DNA of 36,310 bases from DASQHM01 sp035632095 (GTDB taxonomy: Bacteria > Pseudomonadota > Alphaproteobacteria > Ferrovibrionales > Ferrovibrionaceae): the NCBI GenBank assembly GCA_035632095.1, contig DASQHM010000028.1, forward strand, positions 1-36,310. The letters run 5' to 3'. Shown in pieces: positions 26,367-35,121 of the stretch; positions within the stretch are counted from its first letter, which is position 1; the number at the start of each line of letters is the position of its first letter. Under the pieces are notes generated by a model. That model saw only the letters and a list, made by a program, of their open reading frames with translations. It had not been told where the DNA came from and searched no databases. The translations under genes were made by a program, and so were the position numbers.

Positions 26367-26462
26367 CCTCACCCTGAGCCTGTCGAAGGGTGAGGACTCC
26401 CTTTAATGCCTCACGGCTCGTATGCCCTCATGGTTCGACAAGCTCACCAAGAGCTCGTCGAA
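26367..26462. repeat. Tandem pair of intergenic palindromes (TGTCGAA family)
   Basis: First hairpin: CCTCACCCT (26367-26375) with AGGGTGAGG (26387-26395), enclosing GAGCCTGTCGA. Second: TTCGACAAGCTC (26434-26445) with GAGCTCGTCGAA (26451-26462), one mismatch. Both share the TGTCGAA/TTCGACA core of a repeat family widespread between alphaproteobacterial genes (recalled, not searched). They lie between convergent genes and could act as transcript ends. Confidence 0.75.
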
Positions 26463-26506
26463 GGGTGAAGGCCGCACAGTTGCCCGTGCCGGGTACCGCT
26501 GGCGCT

Positions 26507-26992
26507 TTATCCCTTGCCGAGATAGCGCTTCGTGGCTGGCCGCTCCTGCAGCCAGCCGGACCACTTGCGCAACACCTTCTCCATGCGCGCGGGCGCTACG
26601 CCGAGCTGCACCATGGCGACGCCGCCGTTGACGGATTCGCTGTAGTCGCGGATCAGCCCGCCCTCCAGCTCGAACCGGCTCATGCCGTCGATGACCACGC
26701 GCTTGCCCTTGAATTCCGGCACCTTGGACACGAAGGTCGACAGCGACCAGGCATAGCCGATGCGGCCGTCGGACACGGCGTCGAAGAATTGCCAGCGGTA
26801 TTCGGTCGCATCGCGGTGGAACAGGTCTTCCATCATATGCGCGATCTCGGCACGGCCGCGGTGGTCGCCATAGATGTAGTCGTGATAGACGCCGTCGGCC
26901 GTGAAACAGGCGGCGAAAGCCTTGCCGTCGCCCGCCTCCGCCGCAGCGGTCATGCGTCCGAGCAGCCGGGAAAGATCCTCGCTCGCGCTCAT
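26507..26992 (-). CDS. NTF2-like (SnoaL-type) small protein
   Basis: A 161-residue protein of the NTF2-like cone fold: an N-terminal helix (SRLLGRMTAAAEAGDGKAFAACF), TADGVYHDYIYGDHRGRAEIAHMMEDLF, then strands carrying the pocket residues. Such proteins can be ketosteroid-isomerase-like enzymes, cyclases, hydrolases or binding proteins; nothing fixes the function. I use ATG 26990-26992 after GAGGAAGC, as the frame upstream does not fit the family. It is divergent from an enoyl-CoA hydratase gene with only 68 bases between starts, which suggests shared control and a possible role in the same acyl-CoA or ring-degradation pathway. Confidence 0.82.
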   Translation of the reverse strand: MSASEDLSRLLGRMTAAAEAGDGKAFAACFTADGVYHDYIYGDHRGRAEIAHMMEDLFHRDATEYRWQFFDAVSDGRIGYAWSLSTFVSKVPEFKGKRVVIDGMSRFELEGGLIRDYSESVNGGVAMVQLGVAPARMEKVLRKWSGWLQERPATKRYLGKG

Positions 26993-27060
26993 GCTTCCTC
27001 CCTCGCCTCGTGCGTTGCCCCCGAGTATAACAGAGCGTCGGAACCGGGGAGGAAGCGCCA

Positions 27061-27876
<816 letters not shown>

Positions 27877-27888
27877 GGGAAAGCGCGG

Positions 27889-27917
27889 CCTCATGCCGAG
27901 CGTGTCGAAGCATGAGG
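27889..27917. repeat. Intergenic palindrome (TGTCGAA family)
   Basis: CCTCATGC (27889-27896) and GCATGAGG (27910-27917) form a perfect eight-base stem around CGAGCGTGTCGAA. It shares the CCTCA...GAGC.TGTCGAA...TGAGG layout with the element near 26.4 kb and sits in the short gap between the convergent hydratase and amidase genes. Confidence 0.75.
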
Positions 27918-27920
27918 TCC

Positions 27921-29261
27921 TTATCCCTGCAACGCCGCTTCGACGCCGAGCGCCGCCGCGAGCAGGCGGCGGTCGCCGCCGTGCTCTCCCATCAGCATAA
28001 GCCCGACGGGCAACTCGTCGCCCTTGTGGATCGGAATGCTGACGGCGCAACGATCGAGGAAATTGCCGAGTGCCGTGTTGCGCAGGATCAAGGCATTGAC
28101 GCGGTAGTAGTCTTCGTCGCGGACGAGCGCGTCCATGCGCGGAGCCACGATCGCGACGGTCGGCATCGCCACGGCGTCGAACGGCGCGGTCCGCCGAGCG
28201 CTTCGCCGGATCAAATCGGCCCGCTTGTGCAACAGATCGACGTAGTCGGCGGCGCCCATGGCCGCTCCCTTCTGGATCCGGCTTGAGACTCGGGGATCGT
28301 ATTCGTTGCCGCGGGAGGCGAGCAGCTTGCGGTGCCAGGCGAACGCTTCGGCGACGGCGAAGCCGCCGGCCGCATTCACCGTCGGAAGCTCATCCAGCTC
28401 GTCGAACGCGATCTCGCTGATGCGCGCGCCGCGCTCTGCGAGCTGCGTCAGTGCGCGCGAAAACGCGCGGGACACGGTCTCGTCCATCGCGTCGAGCACA
28501 TAGTTCTTCGGCACGGCTAGGCGAAGGCCTGCAAGCGGCAGCGCGTCGGGAACCTCGGCCGGTTCGCCGGCAAGGATCGCGTCGGCGATGGCGCAGCACG
28601 AAACGCTCGGCGCGAGCGGGCCGAAGCTGTCCAGCGTCGACGACAGCGGCACGCCGCCGTCGAGCGGCACGCGATACTGGGTCGGCTTGAAGCCGGTCAC
28701 GCCGCAAAGCGCCGAGGGGATGCGGATCGAGCCGCCCGTGTCAGTGCCCAGCGCCACCACGGCCATGCGATCGGCCACCGAGACGCCGGCGCCCGAGGAA
28801 GATCCGCCCGGCACGCGTGCGCGATCCGCCGGGTTGCCGGGCGTGCCGTAGTGCGGGTTGGCGCCGATGGCGGAATAGGCGAATTCCACCATGTTGGTGC
28901 GCCCAACGATCACCGCCCCCGCCGCGCGCAGCCGGGCCACCGCCGGCGCGTCACGGTCCGCCACCGGGGCGTCGCGAAGCGCCTTCGATCCGGCCAGCGT
29001 GCGTTGTCCCGCGATATCGAACAGGTCCTTGATGGAAACCGGCAACCCGGCCAAGGGCGAGGGCACCACGCCCCGCGCGCGGAGCGCGTCGCTGGCATCG
29101 GCGGCGGCCAGGGCGCCGGCGCGGTCGACGTGTAGGAACGCGCGCGCGCCCTCGCCCTTCGGGTTTTCGATCCGAGCCAGGGCCTCGGCGACGAGCGCGC
29201 GGCTTGACGTGCGCCCTGCGGCCAAGTCGGCCGCCAGTTGCATTACGGTTGGTAGCGGCAA
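27921..29261 (-). CDS. Amidase-signature family hydrolase
   Basis: A 446-residue enzyme of the amidase-signature family with a Ser-cisSer-Lys triad: the lysine is in VSIKDLFD (near 75), and the serines in GGSSSGAGVSVAD and the DTGGSIRIPSALCG loop (near 150-180). Members hydrolyse amides, carbamates, or transamidate Glu-tRNA; this one has neither the length nor context of GatA, and the substrate is unknown. I place the start at TTG 29259-29261 because GGGAGG lies six bases ahead. An in-frame ATG at 29243 is possible. No partner gene is adjacent. Confidence 0.88.
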   Translation of the reverse strand: MPLPTVMQLAADLAAGRTSSRALVAEALARIENPKGEGARAFLHVDRAGALAAADASDALRARGVVPSPLAGLPVSIKDLFDIAGQRTLAGSKALRDAPVADRDAPAVARLRAAGAVIVGRTNMVEFAYSAIGANPHYGTPGNPADRARVPGGSSSGAGVSVADRMAVVALGTDTGGSIRIPSALCGVTGFKPTQYRVPLDGGVPLSSTLDSFGPLAPSVSCCAIADAILAGEPAEVPDALPLAGLRLAVPKNYVLDAMDETVSRAFSRALTQLAERGARISEIAFDELDELPTVNAAGGFAVAEAFAWHRKLLASRGNEYDPRVSSRIQKGAAMGAADYVDLLHKRADLIRRSARRTAPFDAVAMPTVAIVAPRMDALVRDEDYYRVNALILRNTALGNFLDRCAVSIPIHKGDELPVGLMLMGEHGGDRRLLAAALGVEAALQG

Positions 29262-29491
29262 AGTGATCCCTCCCCGGCGCGGTTGCCCCCGCGATCTTAG
29301 CAGCGGCCTGGAAATTGCCTCAATCGATCCCGACATGGCATATCGACTCGAACGGCCGGAGCGGAGGCCAATCAGTCAGGCGGCTGCGGCAACAGATTTG
29401 CCTAACGCCGGCGCGCGAATCGGGTTAACGATGCCGTAAGGCTTCCTTCACGTCTTCGGTATCTGCTATCCGCTGACGGAGGGTGCTTGTC

Positions 29492-30052
29492 ATGTATGCG
29501 AATCTTGCCTATGCGGATTGGCACCTGCCGCTGTCGCGGGAGGCGGTAACGCTTCGCGAAGCGGCCGAAGCCCTGGCACAAGTGGGCGCGGCGCCGAGCG
29601 ACATTCCGTTCGTGGTGCGGCTGGCCGAAAATCCGAAATTCGACCTGTTCCACGGCGCCGCCGATTTGAAGACGCACGACTACATCCATATCGTGCTCGG
29701 CCGCGGCCTGCTGGCGAAGGACGAAGCCTTCGTCATCGGCTTCACCATGGGCAGCACGCACCAGCTAAACCTGTTCGAGCAGGCGCTGTTCGGCAAAGTG
29801 GCGCGCCATCTCTATCCGGGCGTCTACCGCTTTTCCGCCGAGGACGAAAAGGTGTTCCACGACGCCGCGCGCCTCGGCTACATCAGCGACTGCGCCGCCC
29901 TGAACGACGTCGATTACGCGTCCAAACTGGACTCCACCGTGGGCGACATCCGGCGCGAGCTTCGCGTCGATCCGGATCTCTTGCGCGCCTATTTCCGCAT
30001 CGAAGCGCGGCGCTTTCCGCAATCGAAAGAGAGCCAGCGGCTGCTCGACTGA
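29492..30052 (+). CDS. Coq4-like protein with HDxxHx11E metal motif
   Basis: A 186-residue, mostly helical, soluble protein. Residues about 62-78 read HDYIH, then eleven residues, then E: exactly the HDxxHx11E zinc motif of Coq4, a protein needed for ubiquinone synthesis in eukaryotes and recently linked to C1 decarboxylation/hydroxylation of the ring. The neighbouring EAFVIGFTMGSTHQLN helix and the length support a relationship, though overall similarity to known Coq4 cannot be measured here. ATG 29492 follows GGAGGG by about nine bases. The gene stands alone between the amidase and cobD genes (230-base gap upstream, no other feature seen there). A quinone-related role is inference. Confidence 0.65.
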   Translation: MYANLAYADWHLPLSREAVTLREAAEALAQVGAAPSDIPFVVRLAENPKFDLFHGAADLKTHDYIHIVLGRGLLAKDEAFVIGFTMGSTHQLNLFEQALFGKVARHLYPGVYRFSAEDEKVFHDAARLGYISDCAALNDVDYASKLDSTVGDIRRELRVDPDLLRAYFRIEARRFPQSKESQRLLD

Positions 30053-30056
30053 CGCC

Positions 30057-31061
30057 TCACCAGAAGATGAGCGCGAGCATGGCTATCACCGCCCAAAGAA
30101 TGCCGCAAGCCGCACGGTAAAGCGTGAGCGCGGCGTGAATGTCGGCGGGCGTCGCGTCGGCGCGCCCCTCACCCATCCAGGCGTCTTCCACGCGCGTGCC
30201 GCCGTAAACCCGCGGGCCGGCAAGCTTCAGGTCGAGCGCGCCGGCCATTGCGGCTTCGCACCAGCCTGCGTTGGGCGAGCGGTGCCGGCGCGCATCGCGC
30301 CGCACGGCCTCGACCGCGGCCGATGCGTTCGCCCCCAGGACCAAGGCCGCCGCGCCGATGAACAGCGCGGCCGTCAGCCGCGAGGCCGGGAGGTTCACAA
30401 GATCGTCGAGCCGCGCCGCCGCCCAGCCGAAAGCCTCGTGGCGCGGCGTGCGATGCCCGATCATGCTGTCGGCGGTGTTGATGGCCTTGTAGACCGCGAT
30501 CCCCGGCAAGCCCGCGATGAGGAACCAGAACGCCGGCGCCACAACGCCGTCGGAAAAGTTCTCGGCCAGGCTTTCGATCGCCGCCCGACACACCGCCGCC
30601 TCGTCGAGCACATCCGGATTGCGGCCGACGATCTTCGCCACGGCTTCGCGCCCGCTCGCTAATCCTTTTCGGTCGAGCGCGTCGGCGACCGCGCTCACGT
30701 GCTGGTACAGGCTGCGTTGCGCCAGCAGGCTTGACGCCGCCAAGGCCAGGAACACCCAGCCCAAGGGCAGCGTGAACAGCAGCACCTGCAGCGCATAGGC
30801 CGCGGCGCCGGCGGCGATCACCACCGCGAGCATGGTGACTATTCCGAATTGCCACCGCGTCTCCTCGCTTTCGGTTTCGCGATTGAGCGTCGCATCCATG
30901 CGCCCGATCATGGCGCCGATCCAGGTCACCGGATGGCGGACGAGCGCGAAGAGTGCGTCGGGATAGCCGATCGTTGCGTCGAACAGCAACGCCAGCAGCA
31001 GCGCCTTCGGAAACGCGCCGGCCAGCAGCGGCATTTGCCCGAACCCGTCGGCGTCGGTCAT
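30057..31061 (-). CDS. cobD: Adenosylcobinamide-phosphate synthase (CobD/CbiB)
   Basis: A 334-residue membrane protein that attaches aminopropanol (phosphate) to adenosylcobyric acid. Landmarks are GYPDALFALVRHPVTWIGAMIG near the start, GRNPDVLDEAAVCRAAIESLAENFSDGVVAPAFW in the middle, INTADSMIGHRTPRHEAFGWAAARLDDLVN, and SPNAGWCEAAMAGAL. About five to six helices are seen. ATG 31059-31061 follows GAGG. Divergent from cobC with 35 bases between starts. In aerobic-pathway nomenclature this is cobD; the Salmonella equivalent is cbiB. Confidence 0.93.
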   Translation of the reverse strand: MTDADGFGQMPLLAGAFPKALLLALLFDATIGYPDALFALVRHPVTWIGAMIGRMDATLNRETESEETRWQFGIVTMLAVVIAAGAAAYALQVLLFTLPLGWVFLALAASSLLAQRSLYQHVSAVADALDRKGLASGREAVAKIVGRNPDVLDEAAVCRAAIESLAENFSDGVVAPAFWFLIAGLPGIAVYKAINTADSMIGHRTPRHEAFGWAAARLDDLVNLPASRLTAALFIGAAALVLGANASAAVEAVRRDARRHRSPNAGWCEAAMAGALDLKLAGPRVYGGTRVEDAWMGEGRADATPADIHAALTLYRAACGILWAVIAMLALIFW

Positions 31062-31096
31062 GCTAAAGAGACCTCAATTGCGCCATCAGTCCGCTC

Positions 31097-32122
31097 ATGC
31101 CGCCTTTCGACCACCCGCCACCCGTCTCGCCAGCGCCGGTATACCACGGCGGCGATTTGGGCTGGGCCATGGCGCAATTCCCCGACGCGCCCAAGCCGTG
31201 GCTCGATTTGAGCACGGGAATCAATCCCTGGCCCTATGCGCTGCCGCCGCTCGCTCCCAACGCCTGGGCACGGCTGCCGAGCGAGGCCATGCTGAGACGG
31301 CTGTGTACGGCCGCCGCGCGATATTACGGCGCCGGCGACCCGAATTGCGTGGTCGCGGCGCCGGGATCGCAAGCGTTGATCCAATGGCTGCCGCGCTTGC
31401 GCAAAACCTCGCAGGTTGCGGTTTTGGGGCCGACCTATGGCGAGCACGCGCCGTGCTGGATCGCCGCCGGGCACGATGTCGACGTATGCGCCCGGCTGGA
31501 CGACATCGCCGCCGGCGTCAATGTGGTCGTGCTCGGCAATCCGAACAATCCGGACGGGCGCATCTTCGCCGCGAATACGTTGATCGCGCTGGCGGATCGA
31601 ATGGCGTCGCGCGGCGGGTGGATCGTGGTCGATGAAGCCTTCGCCGACACGGCACCAGCGCTAAGTATCGTCCGTCGCGCGACGGATCCCGGATGCGTTG
31701 TCTTGCGCTCCTTCGGCAAATTCTTCGGTCTCGCCGGATTGCGCCTCGGCTTTTTACTGGCGGCCCCGGCGTTGGCCGGCGAGGTTCGCGCGGCGCTCGG
31801 CCCCTGGGCGGTCAGCGGACCCGCCGCCGAGATCGGCGCCCGCGCCTTGAGCGATGCGGCATGGATCGAGGCGACGCGGTCGCGCATCGGCGCTGCCGCG
31901 CGCAAACTCGAGGCATCGTTGGCGCAAAGCGGCGCGAAGATTGTCGGCGGCACTGGCCTTTTTTGCCTGATCGAGCATCGCGCCGCGCCGCGCGTCTTCG
32001 AGGCGCTTTGCCGAAGCGGCATTTTCGTGCGCCGCTTCGCCGAGCGGCCCGATTGGCTGCGCATCGGTCTGCCGCCGGACGATGCGGCGCTGATACGTCT
32101 CCAAGAGGCGCTAGGCGCTTAA
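31097..32122 (+). CDS. cobC: CobC: threonine-phosphate decarboxylase-like aminotransferase
   Basis: A 341-residue PLP enzyme of fold type I (class I/II aminotransferase type). The cofactor lysine is in SFGKFFGLAGLRLG, with the substrate-side LGNPNNPDGR and VDEAFAD, and the N-terminus HGGDLGWA, which is typical of CobC. It is thought to make aminopropanol phosphate from threonine phosphate for the CobD reaction. The gene is divergent from cobD and its stop overlaps the convergent cobS by 12 bases. No clear ribosome site precedes the ATG at 31097. Confidence 0.92.
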   Translation: MPPFDHPPPVSPAPVYHGGDLGWAMAQFPDAPKPWLDLSTGINPWPYALPPLAPNAWARLPSEAMLRRLCTAAARYYGAGDPNCVVAAPGSQALIQWLPRLRKTSQVAVLGPTYGEHAPCWIAAGHDVDVCARLDDIAAGVNVVVLGNPNNPDGRIFAANTLIALADRMASRGGWIVVDEAFADTAPALSIVRRATDPGCVVLRSFGKFFGLAGLRLGFLLAAPALAGEVRAALGPWAVSGPAAEIGARALSDAAWIEATRSRIGAAARKLEASLAQSGAKIVGGTGLFCLIEHRAAPRVFEALCRSGIFVRRFAERPDWLRIGLPPDDAALIRLQEALGA

Positions 32123-32896
32123 GGTCGCCGAAAAAGCCAGTAGCGCCGCGATTTCAGCGATTTGCTGCGCGGCGCCCAGCACATCGCCGGTGGTGCCGCC
32201 GATCTGCCGGTTGGCGATGTCGAGCACGATCAATCCGCCGGCCGTCGCGGCGATCGCGGCGACAATCGCCGGCAGCAATCCGGCAATCAGCATGGCGACG
32301 ATCACGGCAATCGCTGCGGCCAGCGCCACAATCTCGGATCGCGCGCGGCCCGCCGCCGCTCCCAAACCGTCGGTTCGCGCCGGCGCGCCAAGCCACATCA
32401 CGCCGGCAACCGAAGCGCGGCTGAGAGCCGCAGCGGAAACCAGCGCGGCGGCCGCCAGGCTCGGCGTGCCGATTTCGGCGATGGCGGCGATGCGCAATGC
32501 GAGCGCAATCACCAAAGTCACGACGCCGTAAACGCCGATCCGGCTGTCGCGCATGATGGCGAGCTTGTGTTCGCGGTCCCGGCCGCCGCCGAAGCCATCG
32601 GCGACGTCGGCGAGACCGTCCTCGTGCAGCGCGCCGGTAATGCCAAGCTCCGCCGCGATGGCCAGCACGGCGGCAACCCAGGGCGTGAGCCCGATGCCGA
32701 GCGCCAGTTGCAGAACTGCCGCAGCAATAAGCCCGACAATGATTCCGACGACCGGAAAGGCCCAGGCTGCGGCGGCCAAGGGACGTGCTGCCTCTTCCGG
32801 CTCGAGGCGCATGCGAAGGCGCGTCAAAGCCGCGAAGCAGAGCTTCAGATCCACCAGGGGCCCGCCGGCGGGCGCTTGCTCGGACTCATTGGCCAT
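32111..32896 (-). CDS. cobS: Adenosylcobinamide-GDP ribazoletransferase (CobS/CobV)
   Basis: A 261-residue membrane protein that joins the activated lower ligand to adenosylcobinamide-GDP. The active-site region is GALHEDGLADVADGFGGGRDREHKLAIMRDSRIGVYG with the Asp-rich metal site, and about six helices follow. I place the start at ATG 32894-32896 (MANESEQAP); the open frame continues upstream through the cobT region but is not coding. The divergent cobT begins 108 bases away. Its end overlaps the cobC end by 12 bases. Called cobV in aerobic nomenclature. Confidence 0.92.
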   Translation of the reverse strand: MANESEQAPAGGPLVDLKLCFAALTRLRMRLEPEEAARPLAAAAWAFPVVGIIVGLIAAAVLQLALGIGLTPWVAAVLAIAAELGITGALHEDGLADVADGFGGGRDREHKLAIMRDSRIGVYGVVTLVIALALRIAAIAEIGTPSLAAAALVSAAALSRASVAGVMWLGAPARTDGLGAAAGRARSEIVALAAAIAVIVAMLIAGLLPAIVAAIAATAGGLIVLDIANRQIGGTTGDVLGAAQQIAEIAALLAFSATLSA

Positions 32897-33004
32897 GGAA
32901 GGTTTGCCGTGTTGCGGCGTCAGCGCCGATGTTAGGATGCGCGCGCCTCGACGGCGAGGCCTTTGCAAGCATCCATAAGCGCCGACAATTCCCGAGGCCA
33001 AGCC

Positions 33005-34036
33005 ATGCCCGACACCATGCCGCATTCCCTTGCATCCGCCGATCAGTTCCGCGCCCTGCTGGCGGACTTGCCGCGGCCGGACGAAACCGCGCAAGACCGG
33101 GCGCGCGCCCGCGAAGCCGTGCTCACCAAGCCGGCCGGGGCGCTTGGCCGCCTGGAGGAAATCGCCATTTGGCTCGCCGGATGGCAGGGCCGCCATCCGC
33201 CGGCCCTGAACCGGCCGCTGACGCTGGTCTTCGCCGGCAATCACGGCGTCGCCGCGCGCGGCGTTTCGGCGTTTCCCGCCGCCGTGACGCAACAGATGGT
33301 GGCGAACTTCGAAGCCGGCGGGGCGGCGATCAACCAGCTCTGCAAGGCGTTCGGCGCGAAACTCGAGGTCCGCGCCATCGATCTCGATCGCCCGACCGCC
33401 GATTTCACGCAAGGACCGGCCATGAGCGCCGAGGAGTGTCTCGCCGCCATGACGATCGGCTGGCAGGCGATGGCGCCCGATTGCGACGTGCTGATGGTCG
33501 GCGAAATGGGCATTGCCAATACGACCGCGGCGGCGGCGCTCGCGGCGGCGCTGTTCGGCGGTGCCGGCGTCGACTGGGTCGGTCCCGGAACGGGCGTCGA
33601 TGGTTCCGGATTGAAACGCAAAGCTGCCGCCGTCGATGCGGCGTTGTCGCTGCACGGCGCCGCGCTCGCCGACCCGTTCGAGGCGCTGCGCCGCGTCGGC
33701 GGGCGCGAGCTCGCTGCCATGACCGGCGCCGTGCTTGCCGCGCGGCATCGGCGCGTTCCGGTTCTGCTCGACGGGTTCGTGGCCGGCGCCGCGGCTGCGG
33801 TGCTATTCCGGGCCAACGCAGACGCGCTCGATCATTGTCTGGCGGGACACGTTTCGGCCGAACCGGGCCACGCGCGCCTATTGAAGATTCTCGGCAAGAC
33901 GCCCCTGTTGTCGCTCGGCATGCGGCTCGGCGAAGGCTCGGGCGCGGCGCTGGCGCTTGGAATTCTACGGGGCGCGCTCGCCACCCACACCGGCATGGCG
34001 ACGTTCGCCGAGGCCGGCGTCAGCGGAAAAAGCTGA
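33005..34036 (+). CDS. cobT: Nicotinate-nucleotide-dimethylbenzimidazole phosphoribosyltransferase (CobT/CobU)
   Basis: A 343-residue enzyme that makes alpha-ribazole phosphate from dimethylbenzimidazole and nicotinate mononucleotide. Landmarks are TKPAGALGRLEEIA, FAGNHGVAARGVSAFP, MVGEMGIANTTAAAAL, GPGTGVDGSGLKRK and the closing TFAEAGVSG, whose glutamate is the catalytic base in the Salmonella enzyme. GAGG precedes ATG 33005; another in-frame ATG lies 42 bases upstream. Divergent from cobS, and followed by cbtB 92 bases downstream. Called cobU in aerobic nomenclature. Confidence 0.94.
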   Translation: MPDTMPHSLASADQFRALLADLPRPDETAQDRARAREAVLTKPAGALGRLEEIAIWLAGWQGRHPPALNRPLTLVFAGNHGVAARGVSAFPAAVTQQMVANFEAGGAAINQLCKAFGAKLEVRAIDLDRPTADFTQGPAMSAEECLAAMTIGWQAMAPDCDVLMVGEMGIANTTAAAALAAALFGGAGVDWVGPGTGVDGSGLKRKAAAVDAALSLHGAALADPFEALRRVGGRELAAMTGAVLAARHRRVPVLLDGFVAGAAAAVLFRANADALDHCLAGHVSAEPGHARLLKILGKTPLLSLGMRLGEGSGAALALGILRGALATHTGMATFAEAGVSGKS

Positions 34037-34128
34037 ATTTCGGCTCCGGCCCCCGGGGTTGCCATCGCGCCGCCGCATCGGGCAAAATGGACACGCTTTC
34101 GGGGAGCGTAATCGGGAGAATAAGGGCC

Positions 34129-34314
34129 ATGCGCAAGTATGTCGCCAAGTCAGTTGCCGCGCAGGGTTACGCACAGGGCACCGTGCGGCTCGCAGCGTTG
34201 CTGGCGATGATGTTCGGGCTGGCCATGATCTGGACCGTCGGCTTCGCCGCGCCCGCGCTGATCCACAACTCGGCGCACGATTCGAGGCACACGTTCGCCT
34301 TCCCCTGCCACTGA
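34129..34314 (+). CDS. cbtB: CbtB cobalt transporter small subunit
   Basis: A 61-residue protein with one membrane helix (TVRLAALLAMMFGLAMIWTV, about 18-37) and a C-terminal metal-binding tail HNSAHDSRHTFAFPCH, the hallmark of CbtB. CbtA and CbtB are a predicted cobalt importer, often found with cobalamin genes. AAGGG precedes the ATG, and cbtA follows 19 bases downstream. The 92-base gap before it shows a short hairpin (ACGCT...AGCGT) but no recognisable cobalamin riboswitch. Confidence 0.9.
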   Translation: MRKYVAKSVAAQGYAQGTVRLAALLAMMFGLAMIWTVGFAAPALIHNSAHDSRHTFAFPCH

Positions 34315-34333
34315 GCCGGCTGCCGGCCGTTCC

Positions 34334-35011
34334 ATGTTCGCTCGCATTCTTTATGCCGCGCTGATTGCGGGCGTCGTTGCCGGCCTGCTCGTCAGCGGCG
34401 TGCAGCGGCTGAAGGCCGTGCAGCTGATCCAGGTGGCCGAGACCTATGAACAGGTCGCGGCGAAGCAGCACCACGAAGCGCAATCCGGCGACTGGGAGCC
34501 CGCCGGCGGATTGGAACGCACCGCATATACCGTTCTCGCCAACATTCTGGCCGGCATCGGGTTCGCCCTGCTGCTCGGCGGCGCGTTCGCGCTGCGCGGC
34601 GGCATCGACTGGCGGCGCGGATTGCTCTGGGGCCTGGCGGGCTTCGCCACGTTCGCGCTGGCGCCGGCGCTCGGTCTGCCGCCCGAGCTTCCCGGCAGCG
34701 ACGCCGCGCCACTGGCCGCGCGGCAGATCTGGTGGATCGGAACGGCCGTCGCGACCGGCGGCGGATTATGGCTCCTGGTCTACGGACCGCGGATTCCGTG
34801 GCGCGTGGTCGGCGCGCTGCTGATTGCCCTGCCGCATACCATCGGCGCGCCGGTTCATTCCGGACACGGCGGGCTGGTGCCGGCCGACATGGCGCGCGAT
34901 TTCATCGCCGCGAGCCTCATCGGCAATCTGTTGTTCTGGCTGGCGCTCGGCGGGGTGAGCGCTCTCGCCTTCAATCGCATCGTGGCGCCGGTATTGAAGC
35001 CGCGCGCCTAG
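34334..35011 (+). CDS. cbtA: CbtA cobalt transporter membrane subunit
   Basis: A 225-residue inner-membrane protein with five hydrophobic helices. The opening MFARILYAALIAGVVAGLL, the loop with LERTAYTVLANILAGIGFALLLGGAF, LWGLAGFATFALAPALGLPPELPG and PHTIGAPVHSGHGGLVP are typical of CbtA; histidines in the last loop and in KQHHEA are possible metal ligands. It follows cbtB by 19 bases. Together they are predicted to import cobalt for the cobalamin genes around them. Confidence 0.9.
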   Translation: MFARILYAALIAGVVAGLLVSGVQRLKAVQLIQVAETYEQVAAKQHHEAQSGDWEPAGGLERTAYTVLANILAGIGFALLLGGAFALRGGIDWRRGLLWGLAGFATFALAPALGLPPELPGSDAAPLAARQIWWIGTAVATGGGLWLLVYGPRIPWRVVGALLIALPHTIGAPVHSGHGGLVPADMARDFIAASLIGNLLFWLALGGVSALAFNRIVAPVLKPRA

Positions 35012-35121
35012 AGCATGATCCCGAAAAGTTGCCCGACTTTTCGGATGAGTTCATGCTCCTGGCCAATGATCTGGCGCGTTGGCCGCCTGATCGAATGATT
35101 CCATCCGATCGGACAACGCGC
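35011..35121. repeat. Intergenic palindromic repeats between cbtA and cobB
   Basis: GAGCATGATCCCGAAAAGT (35011-35029) faces ACTTTTCGG...TCATGCTC (35036-35058), the GAGCATGA...TCATGCTC element common between Rhizobiales genes (recalled). A second inverted repeat follows: GCGCGTTG (35074-35081) and CAACGCGC (35114-35121). The region lies between convergent gene ends and may serve as a transcript end for both. Confidence 0.7.

Noticed and set aside
32897..33748. N-terminal extension of the CobS frame through the cobT region
   Set aside because: CobS proteins are about 250-260 residues and begin near the ATG at 32896; the extension is the antisense of the well-supported cobT gene.
34037..34128. 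Possible cobalamin riboswitch before cbtB
   Set aside because: The gap is under 100 bases, shorter than the element, and the conserved B12 box was not found by eye.
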